DNA of 64,000 nt from Chrysaora quinquecirrha (Eukaryota > Cnidaria > Scyphozoa > Semaeostomeae > Pelagiidae): positions 3,404,000 to 3,467,999 of the forward strand of contig JACTAT010000052.1 in the NCBI GenBank assembly GCA_014526335.1, given 5' to 3'. The position numbers were made by a program, and so were the translations under genes. The notes under the pieces are model-generated. The model ran no database searches and was not told the origin of the DNA. It saw only the letters and a program-made list of their open reading frames with translations. This document shows, one piece after another, positions 10,673 to 21,300 of the stretch (positions within the stretch are counted from its first letter, which is position 1; each line of letters starts with the position of its first letter).

Positions 10673-13600
10673 CTGATGCCTTTGGAGTTAATCTATTTTT
10701 CACTTTTTGGCATTTTTGTAACCGTTCTTTGGCTTCGAGTTGTTTTTGTAATTCTCCTATCAATTCCTTCTGTTCGTGAAGCTGCTTTTGCATGTCGCTT
10801 TTCTCCAACTGGAAAGATCGAAATTGAATTAGAATATTGAAACAAGAAAAGTGAACTATACTATGTTAGGGTGTAATATTTTTAATAAGCTCAGCAAATA
10901 CGTTGTTATACATAGTTTGTTGGTATCATCATCTTCGTAGTCGTCGTTTTCGCCATCATCATAATCATCGTCGTCGTTGTCGTCATCATCATCATGGTCA
11001 TCATCATCGTCTTCTTCATTGTCATCGTCATCGTTATCAACATAATCCTCGTCATCCTTTGGACATAATTTTTTCCTGGATTTGGTATTTGTTTATAAAC
11101 TTTTGCCCTTGTTTTTGCACTTACACGTTTTTTTTTATAAGAAACCGGTTTATAAGAAACCTAGAACTAGACACCCCAAAAGTTAAGAAACTTTTAGAAC
11201 TAGGAGGAAGGAGTTAAGAAACTTAAGAAATTTTTGTGTCAGTTTTCCAACATACTGATTTAACATTCGTGGACGCAGTAATCAATTCTCCAGCATTTTC
11301 GTGCGATTTCTCGATACAGCATGGCTAATTCTTTGTAATATAATAATATTAATAATTTGCTTGCTATATTCACGTTTTTCATCGCTTTTACTGCAATTTA
11401 CTTCCATTAAATTAAGAAACTGTTAAGAAACTTATAGAACTAAAACTGGGCCAAAAATTAGGAAACTTTTAGAACTAGGCCCCGAGCCAGGTTTCTTATA
11501 AAAAAAAACGTGTATGTATGTATGTCAAAATCTCAAAATCTCCATACGTACCTGAACTATCCATTTATATGCTGGTATATATATGTTACACAGGGACGCC
11601 TGCACATATGGAGGGCAAGGGGGGCAAAGATTTGAAGAAGGGCAACTGAGGGGGTTTGGGGGCTATGTAGCCCCCAAGAAAATGTTAAGTGACCATGCCA
11701 TTCAGAAGCCTGGAAAACGTGGGAAACGCCCTTTAAATGTTTTCATTGACAACAAAACTGTTTAAGATTTACTCGATTTTGCATGAACAATCCTTTTTTT
11801 ATTTGAAGAATCCTTATGCATTTCAAAAAGTTTAGTAATAAGATGTTGCTATTGGCTTCCAAAAATGATTTTCTCTGTTAATTAATTTTTGAAAAATTAC
11901 AGGCAACAAGTTTCACATCGAATTCCCTCAACCCAGAAACAAATAATGAAATCAATATATTATGGTCCTTTCTTACCTTTCTTCTTTTCTACAATTCTAC
12001 AATATTTATCAGACAACTTTAAAAAAGCTATTTCAAAAATAATTGTTGTCGCTGAGGGCACATCTTGCCCCTCCTTGCCCCTCTTGGATAAGGGCAGGAG
12101 GGGCGGTTGCTCCCCTTGCCCCCTCCCCATCACAGGCCTCCTTGATGTTACAAATTGTTTTTGCATTTTATGGAAAACTTTAGATTAGAAACGGTTAAAG
12201 CAAAAAGCTGAATTAGAAGTTGGTAAAATGTTTACTTACAGCCAGCTTGGTGATTCTCTCTGTCCTTGATGTATTTAACTTCATTTCTTTCTCGTACTTC
12301 TTGATCAGCTCATTATGCATTGAAAGAATTCTTTGAACAGAGAAAAGGTAAAAATAAAAAACCACTGGACGCTTTGAAACATTAATAAAAACAGAACTGT
12401 TTAAAATACATCTAGCTGCATACTTATTAGTTTTGTCCTCACTGACTTGAAATTTTCGCTGAGACATCTTTATAGCACTTTGCTGATTTCTGCTTAAGGC
12501 AACTTTTGCTTGGTAATTTCTTCTTGTGTCTTTATTTTCCTTCTCAGGGCATTATTGCCTGGTCCAATACTGCAATTCGAATGATTGGGTTATTTGCATC
12601 AACCAACTCATTAATACTTAACCAACAATTGCCAAAAAGTTAGATAATCATAACAGGAATGTGAGATAAAGGGATGGGGATAGAGCATCCCCTTTTCCCC
12701 TAATTAGAGGGAGAGGGGAAAAACTATTGTTCTTACAAAAACTAAAGTTGATTTTTGCTGTGAACCATAGTACTTAAAGCCCAAATGCTGTTAATCATTG
12801 TTCACCAGTGTGCATTCCATGTAGCCTACGCCGGAGATCTCTGACGTGGAGTCTGAAACTTTATCGGTGTACTGGTGTGGATCTTTCAAAAAAACAATAG
12901 CCTAGACTATTATTTTAATTATAAACAATAGATCTATTGTTTCTTTTGGCATATTCTCCGGCGTGGCGGTAACACAGAATGCACCCTGGATTGTTCATAG
13001 AGTTCTAATCCATGCATTGTTAGATCCCTTGCAATGAAGTCTGGTGTCCCTCTCATTTAATTGTTTTCAAGTTGGAGCCAAGACACCCAATTTGACCAGG
13101 GATGCTGGAAGCACAGGGGGCAGTGATGGTGATAGCCCCCTTGCCTTCATAAAAACTGCAAAATTCAGTCATTTTCCTATTGTTTGCCCCAAATTTGTTG
13201 CTTCTGCCCCCGATGCACGGTGCCCTGATGCTTTGCTTCCAGAGCCTCTGAATGTGAAAGGACAGGATTTGATTTTGTTAGCAAACATATTTCACATGTT
13301 TTGTGCACAACAGTCAAACAATTCTAAATGTTGCACAAACCAATGTTTAGCTATCATTATCATCTACAGTAATTTCTGTACCTTTGTAGCAATTTATTCT
13401 TCTCTGTTTCAATTTGTTCTTCTTTAAGTTCATCTTTTAGTTCATGAAATCTTTTCTCCAATATCTTATACTTTTTTGTGAGTTTGTGATATTTCTTGGA
13501 TAACTTTTCATTTTCTGATGTCAACTGCAGAAAAAAAATCATATTGCAAAATCATTATTTTTGATAATATTATAAAGATTTATGATCTTATCAAGAATAT

Positions 13601-15336
13601 TATAGATTTTAAGATCTATGATAAAATAAACTTGAGCACACAGTGTTAAGTGTTAGATGAAATAATCACTGAACACAGATCTGCCGACCTCAATAAAACC
13701 TTGAGAATTAAAGTTATACAGTAATAATAAAGGTAAAAAACCTAAGTGGTTAGTCTAGATACAATAAACTTAAGTAGGTAAAAGATCATTTTTCATTAAG
13801 TTATTATTAGATAAAACATTCTACTAACTATAAACATAATCAATAACAAAATGAAGCTTAACAAACCATGTTGCAACAATGAATTGTAGGTAGATCCATT
13901 TTTATTAGAATGCAAATACCATCCAGTCACACCAACAATCTACAAGATTGATAATCCCGGGAATCTGCTATGCAATCTGTACTACACAGAATAGTTTAGG
14001 CCTGAACCTGTCAAGTATACACTCCCCCTTCCAAAAGTATCCGGACGATTGAACAAAATGGCCGCCAACGGCGGTCAAGGGGCCTAAGAGCAAATATTTT
14101 TACGACAATGTACATGAAAATGATCGCCATTTCACGGGCTTTCATCCTAAATGAAAACTTAAAGTTTATTTTATTGTTTTTATGAAAAAATTCAGGAAAA
14201 CTTCGAAGCAGTACCTGCTCAAAAAAGGCAAAAAAATTTTCAGAGTTGTTTTCTAAAATAGCGATAAATATTACGATGTTTCAACACATGCATGATGAAT
14301 TTGATATTTTTCAAAGCAGAAAGGGTTATATTTTATTGTTATGATAAAATTTTTTGTAAAGAAATAATTTCCGTGAAAATTTCAAGGGGTAAAGGCCTGA
14401 CATTAGTCAAGGTGAGTGGAATTTTCATATGCTAAAAAGAGGTAGCTTTTTGTAAACTTAAATTTTTTCATTTACGAAGTGTCCATTGGCTTTTAAAATT
14501 AAGAAAACATCAAAAATTTAATTTAGTTTTCGAGATTTTGTGAAAATTTGTGCTTATCTTCGATGTCAAACACCATAACATGGCCAAACAAATTTCTGTA
14601 TTAAAAACATGATTCTAAAATCGCTCAATGGGAGTCATACTCAAGGTTTTACCCCCATGAAATTTTCACGGAAAATCTTTCTTTACAAAAATTTTATCAT
14701 AACAATAAAATATAACCCTTTCTACTTTGAAAAATATCAAATTCATCATGCATGTGCTGAAACATCGTGATATTTATCGCTATTTAAGAAAACAACTCTG
14801 AAAATTTTTTTGCCGTTTTTGAGCAGGTACTGCTTCGAAGTTTTCCTGAATTTTTTCATAAAAACAATAAAATAAACTTTAAGTTTTCATTTAGGATGAA
14901 AGCCCGTGAAATGGCGATCATTTTCATGCCCAATTTCATTCATGAAAAGTCTGTGGGGCTTCTGTACATTGTTGTAAAAATTTTTGCTCTTAGGCCCCTT
15001 GACCGCCTTTGGCGGCCATTTTGTTCAATCGTCCGGATACTTTCGGAAGGGGAGTGTAAATAGAAGTCGAGCTTAAATAAGCCTGAAAAATATTTGTATC
15101 TGAAGAGGAGGGCTCTAAGATTTAATCATTTTCTTGCTTTAAACTTTGGATAAAAGAGGAAAAAGAAAATTATCCTTCACCTCCAACAGTGTTTCTTGTT
15201 TGGACTTGCTTCCTTCTCCTTGCTTGTTGATTTGAACCTCCCGCTAACGTTTGTTACCACTTACCAGACCTCTGGAAATGACGAGAAAGCTCGAAAAAAT
15301 CAGAAGCAACAAAATGGAAATGGCGGAACAATCCAT
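10673..15336 (-). CDS. Signal-peptide coiled-coil protein, partial gene model
   Basis: Exons in transcription order: 15336-15265, 13524-13382, about 12539-12424, 12330-12240 and 10808-10673, each bounded by AG..GT sites. The first encodes a signal peptide (MDCSAISILLLLIFSS..) and ends in a GTAAGT donor in phase 0. The rest encode Lys/Glu/Leu-rich helical sequence, for example LEKRFHELKDELKEEQ, HNELIKKYEKEMKL and KELIGELQKQLEAKERL, typical of a coiled coil. Phases agree for 15265 to 13524, 12424 to 12330 and 12240 to 10808. They do not agree between 13382 and 12539, so at least one exon is missing there. The 3' end lies beyond 10673 and was not found. The protein should enter the secretory pathway. 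The family was not recognised. It is divergent from EDEM2, with the start codons about 40 bp apart. Confidence 0.6.
10925..11060. repeat. (ATC/GTC)n microsatellite
   Basis: An imperfect run of TCATCATCGTCG triplets. The long His/Arg-rich open frame across it is an artefact of the repeat. Confidence 0.85.
11122..11514. mobile_element. Diverged TACACG-ended MITE
   Basis: It starts TACACGTTTTTTTTTATAAG and ends with the complement. The interior repeats TAAGAAACTTTTAGAACTAG in both orientations. The layout matches the 10287-10663 element but the interior sequence differs. It lies in an intron of the coiled-coil gene. Confidence 0.75.
14018..15058. mobile_element. 1.04-kb foldback element, Tc1-like ends
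   Basis: Two arms of about 400 bp (14018-14420 and 14635-15058) are near-perfect inverted copies. Both ends read TACACTCCCCTTCC(A/G)AAAG inward, followed by TATCCGGACGATTG, with TA at the target. The TIR resembles Tc1/mariner ends. The right arm has about 30 extra bp (near 14935-14965) that the left lacks. The short central region has no transposase frame, so it is non-autonomous. It sits in the first intron of the coiled-coil gene. Confidence 0.85.
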
Positions 15337-15374
15337 CACAGCTTTTCACTTTTTCTCAGTTTTTTGTTGAAGTT
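15337..15374. promoter_or_regulatory. Very short head-to-head interval between two gene starts
   Basis: The minus-strand signal-peptide ATG is at 15336-15334 and the first candidate EDEM2 ATG is at 15375, so only about 40 bp separate the possible start codons. The 5' untranslated regions must overlap or the two genes must share a bidirectional promoter. No TATA box is evident. The exact EDEM2 start is uncertain. Confidence 0.4.
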
Positions 15375-18300
15375 ATGATTCTTGGCACCAATCTAGATTC
15401 CTTTATGCAGCTGACGATGAATCAATGGATCAAGATATATTTTATTCTCCTTCTTTTGGTTTTACACAAGCAATGAGTAAAAAAGAGATGCTTTTGTATA
15501 GGTAGGTATGGTCTATTCTCTAAAAATTCTAGATTTTAGGCCCTCGAAGTGATGTGTTCATGTATGTTTAATCTAACTTCTAAAACAAATTAATTACACA
15601 GTACAAAACCTCAGAATCAAGACTTCTAATTAAGTTGTATTGACTATATTAACTACCTACCCATAGCCTCTAATCTACTACGTACATCAATTTGCAGTTT
15701 GTTGAATGAAATTTCATACTAAAAATCATTGAATGGCTATGTAAATGTTTCTATCTATTTTCAGGGAAAAGGCAAAGGCAATGTTCTACCATGGTTATAA
15801 TGGATACTTAAACCATGCTTACCCTTATGATGAACTCAAGCCATTGTCTTGTGTTGGTCATGATACTTGGGGAAGGTAAATTTGCTTGAAATGAAATGAG
15901 TTGATAATATATGAAATATGTTTAACCTGTGGATAACAGAGAGCAAACGTATGCAAGCTCCACTTCCCACACTGCAGAATTGGGCACTTGCACACCCAAG
16001 TTTTCCAAAAGAACAATTGGATAACAATAGGAAAGAACAATAGAAGGGGCTTCAAGAGGTGGTGTGGCAGAGTGGTGAATGCGTTTGGCTCTTGATCGTA
16101 AGATTGTGGGTTCGAACCGGACTGAAATTCTTGTAGATTGGGGCGGAAGTGCACACATGAAAACAATAGAAGAACAACAGGGTCTATTGTTTACCCAAAG
16201 ATTTCGCACGGAAAATCTCCTGCACGCAGTACATACTTTCCAGTCTGGGGTTCAAATCTCATTGGGACCACTTTCCACAAGCTTACAGTGAACTCAGCTG
16301 TTCATCCTTTCAAGATCTAAAAGAGTACCCATGGTCATTGTTCTAGAATATCAGTCTGGTCTGGGGGCTCAAGCTGCAGGTCTACATTAGCTGTACAGTA
16401 TAGTTGCCATAACCCCTGACCTGTGTTAACAAATAAAGATTGCCTGTTTGCTTGCTTGCTTGCTTTGCACACCTGAGATCTCGTTGAAGGGGGCATTGAA
16501 AAAAGCCATACTCTGAAGCATACCCACAATATACTTCTAATTAGGGTATTGTTTTGGGCTCAGTGAGTTGGAGAACCCTTTTTTCCCAACATGAACATCA
16601 TACTTAAGCCTGATTTACATATGTAAGAATTACAAATATCGGTTTTTGCTGCCATTCAGGATAGAATAGTTTCTGGTCAACTCGCCACAACTAAGCATGT
16701 TGAATATGGCACCTAAAGTATCATAAACTTTGTTATTTACAGCTATCATCTAACCTTGGTAGATTCACTAGACACACTGTTAGTAAGTATAGTTTTCATC
16801 TTAGATAATTCAATTCTCTCATTTGTGAGAAACCTGAGAAATTTCAATATTCGTATAAAATACTGTAAATTTTCTGAAAGAAAATACAATATTTTTAGAT
16901 TATGGGAAACAAAACTGAATTTGTCAGAATTGTGAAGCTTTTGGAGAAAGAGATATCATTTGATAAAGATATAAATGTATCTGTCTTTGAAACAAATATT
17001 AGAGGTAACTACATGTAACTGCTGCTTGCTTCTGCATTATTATTTACATTCAGAGAAGTGGGAGAATCTCTTTGCATATGTAAAACCTTTTTCCTTCTTA
17101 TACTCTTCACAATATAAATCCATAAATGTCAGAAACCCAGTAGGTAGCATTTTTCATAGGTGGCTAAGGTAAAGGAGTTGTTTTACTCCTTTTCAAATGT
17201 TTATTTGAGTGATGAATATTTATCGCTTATTTATAGTTTGATTAATAGAGGGGGGTTTCCTAGGGGGTGACATTGCAGAATTTCCGGCCATCTTTTGCGA
17301 TTTTCCCATTGTTCCATGTCCATGTCCAATAGAATTTCTGTTCCATATCAAATGAAAATTCCGTTTTCTGTGCCAAAAATTGCCGATATCCGGGTTCCGT
17401 TTTATGGGAACCCCCCCCCCCCACTCCCTAGCCTCTGAGGTTCTTTGCTTCTTAGAATCGACTGTCAAAATATATTTTTTTATGTTTCAGTAATTGGTGG
17501 TCTTCTTTCTGCACATCTTTTGCTGTACAGAACTGATATTGAATTGGAGACTGGGTGGCCTTGTGAAGGATCCCTTTTACGTCTTGCCAAAACAGCCGCT
17601 GAAAAGCTTTTGCCAGGTAATGAATTGAAGTTCCTTGTGAATAAATGTGAATTTCTGTCTCTGCGGCCATTATTCCTCTAATTTAGGTATCGTTTTGAGC
17701 TTGTTTGTAGCTTGAGAGGCTTTTGCAAGTTGGAGAACATAATAAATAATGTTAAGCCTGTTTCACACTTGTGATGCGACTTTTGTCGAACAATGTCAAG
17801 AGAAGTTGAATGATGGTTTAAAGACTATCTCAACAATTTTCAAAAGTCTGTCAAAAGTCAAGTCGATCTTCGTGCCTTCTTCTGCACCTGCACCTGCTCG
17901 GCTTTTATAAAAAGGGAGGTGTTCAAATGCTCTCCGACTCCGACGGCTCTCGACTTTGATTATGAACGCCTCAAACAAAAGTTATGTCGAGCGAAATCGA
18001 GCCATGAAATCACTTGGCCGAATGTAAAAAAACACTTCCGATTTTTTTCACGACAAAAAGTCGAGAGTTGTCGAGTAAAAGTCGTGGGCGTTTGAACAGG
18101 CCTTAATAATTGCAAGAGTCGGTTATTGTCTGCCATCCTCAGTTCTTCCTGTATGTGTGAACAAGTTTGTGTCCGAGACGACCCCAGTGCTATCGACTCA
18201 GGCCAAGGATGTTCCCCGATTTAATCATGAGAATATTAGAATTCATTTCTATTTTCAAACATATTTTCCCGGTCGTCAAATACAGTTGAAGATGGTTGGT

Positions 18301-21300
18301 GACTTTGAGGACAATGATCAGGAACATGAAATCAACTTTTTCTTTAATATCGGAGATTGGTTTCCCTTCAAGCTTGCTACCCAAGCCAGGGGCTCGTTTA
18401 GCATACTACATAACTAGGGATTGGTTCCTCCCTCAGTCCCTCTTTTCATCTATTGTTTTGAACCAGAACCTTCTCTTCCATTTTCATGAATCAACAATAG
18501 AAGACCCGCCCAGTCAGTCAAAAATAAAAGAGGCCCTGGCCAAAACAATATTTGTGAAATTGTAGTAGATGTGAACATTTCTTCCCAAGAAATACCGATG
18601 ACCGTCGGAAGCATCGTTATCGATAGACTGGAATAGGAACTTTCAATTTTTCGAGGTCGCAACTGAACCTTATTCATGGTTAAATCCTGAATTTTGAAGA
18701 GAAATTTGAGTCTCTTCCTACTTCCTCGATTCTGCTATCGTGACTCAATGATCGTTTGAAGACTCCATCTGAAGTGATGGTTAGACAAGGAGAGTCATGT
18801 GCGACACTGTATTCGGCATGTCTTCCAAGATGGCTAAACATGCAAGTGAGAAGCGAGCAAGATGAGTTGCGGGTCCCGGAGGCAAGAAATGTTTATTTGT
18901 CCCCCAGAAGCATTTGTATGTCTCTCGCTACAAATTTGTCGAGCGCTACAAAGTTTCCGAGGTGGCTAAACTGGGAGACATCGAAAGGACATGTGATGAG
19001 TGAAAATGTTTCCTAGTTTAGCCAGATCTTTTTATGCAAACATCTTTTTTCTTCAGACGTTTCGATTTTTGATTTTTGTGAATAATTCTGCTCTCACAGT
19101 TATTTAGGGCCTACCTCTATACCTTATTCTAATAACTATATATTCTGATTCTTCTAGCTTTCAATACCAATACAACTATGCCATATGGCACTGTTAATCT
19201 TCTGCATGGTGTACCTAATGGAGAAACTACTATAACATGCACTGCAAGTATTGGTACATTCATTTTGGAATTTGCTACATTGACTCATCTTACAGGTACG
19301 ATGGTTCGTCTTGAATGCATTTACGAGATGTGCGAAATGTTCATATGGAAAATATATTTATTGATTTCTTTATATCTATCCGGCTCAGTGGACCAGCTGT
19401 GTACATATAAATAATCTTTTTCAGTTAAATCAGGGGTGGCCACAGGAAACCCAAGCTGGAATACGTTGAAAATATTCAATTGAGTGTCGTGTCACATTAA
19501 CGGCATTGAAGTAGATCGCTTTAATTTGACTATTTGTAAGGGTCAGTTTTAAAACTATTTCATCGGCATAGTTATTGGTATCTTACACTACCATTTGGAG
19601 GTTATTGGAAAAGTATAATACCACTTGGGGAATTTTGTAAAGTTTCAGCTTTGGCTGCCTTAAATCTAGACCGGGCCCCCTGTGTGTCCTCAATGGGAAT
19701 ATCCCCAGCTATCCTGTTGTCGAAATTGCAGACGAAACGTGAGAGTGAAATAAATTTTCACAATCTATGAGATGAAAGTTCCTATGTTAAAATTTTCCAG
19801 TACTGGAGTTTGTTAAGTTTTGACCATTCGAGAGTCTGGGTTTCTTGTAAAGAACTTCTTATATAAAAAGTGCATAATAACTTATCGTGTAATCATTTGC
19901 AGGACGCCTGAAATCTTTGAGGACATCTGCGATAGTTATAAGATATTTAATGTAGGATTAACGGATAGGATGATCTGCGATTAGAATGGAACGAAGAAAT
20001 GTGAAAAGATAAACGTGGGATAGACGCCCTGTCCTACATTATTCAAAAGTTGATATTAGGAAATATCAATGTGTGTACATAACATTAAAAAGATTTAATG
20101 AGTTTGCATCTGAATTCACAGAGCCACGAAATGTACACATATGCACAAACATTCAAATGCAGTTAGTCCTTGCTATGAAGATTTCCATGGCGATTCGGAA
20201 TTGGACAAAATAAGGTCAATTCGAATTAAAATGGCTGTCCTGAGGACGTTATTTCGAATTTTTTTCGCAAGAAGATCGCATTTTTTCGGCTGAAAAAAGT
20301 ACAGTCGGCCAAAGTAGTTAAAAAGCTTTTAAGTATGTCCAAAGTTGTTCCCGTTTTTGCTCGCAAGTTATAGACTTAAAAGACCTTAAATAGATTTTTT
20401 TGGTACGATTTATAATTGAAGAATACAATGGAACCTCCATATTACGGCCAACCGTGGGACCAATCTAATTGCCCGTTACAGATCCCTCCACTGTGTGGAG
20501 GCTTGATTTGACAAATGACTATTTGCTCGAAAATATTTGTTCGTTGTTCTGAGATTTCCACTCTATAGGGGTGTCCGTTAAAGGGGTTTCTACTTGCTAC
20601 TGCCATTTAAGGACGAAAGAAAACAGAATCTGCTACCATTGCTACCATTTAAGGAGGAAAGAAAGCAGAATCTATTCTTTGGAACATGGCTCGTCGATTG
20701 AATTCCCCGTACTGCTTTAGAATGCCCAACTCGAATTTAGTTTTAAGGCTTTATTAATGACTAAATCGCAATGGAATAACGTTTACTTTGGCTATCATTT
20801 TCAGGCGATGAAAGATTTGAAAAAGCTGCAATGAATGCATTGGAGAGCCTTTACAATCATAAATCCGAGAAAGGTTTGGTGAGTCGAGCTTATTTACTCA
20901 TTTCGGATCACGTTTTAATACTCTTCAATAACATTTCCTTGTGCGTTTTGGAATTACGATTATATCTCCTTAGCTTTTCATCCTCTTAATGGTCTCTGTA
21001 TTCGTGGTCTCTATGGCGCAGTGGTTAGCGTGGAGGACTCACAACGATAATGTAGAGGGTTTGCGCCACGGTCTTTTCACTTGTGGTTGCAGAGATAACA
21101 ACCTTGGGCAAGTTGTTAACACAAATGTTAGCCTCTCTCTACCCAGGTGTATAAATGGGTACCTGGTCGGTTTTTAACAGCGCCGTGTGTGGCTGCACCC
21201 TTCTATATGCAAGATGCATCCAGACCGGTGGTAAAGTGTTAAGTCGACCAGTACCCCTAACTAGTATTAGACTCAAAAACAGCAACTTTTATGAGGAAGC

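Noticed and set aside
10903..11217. His/Arg-rich 104-codon frame
   Set aside because: ATC/GTC triplet repeat read in one frame; continues into a MITE.
16060..16150. Functional tRNA gene
   Set aside because: A- and B-box-like motifs are present, but no clean acceptor stem is formed and the sequence continues into a body with a TTGC tail, as expected of a SINE.
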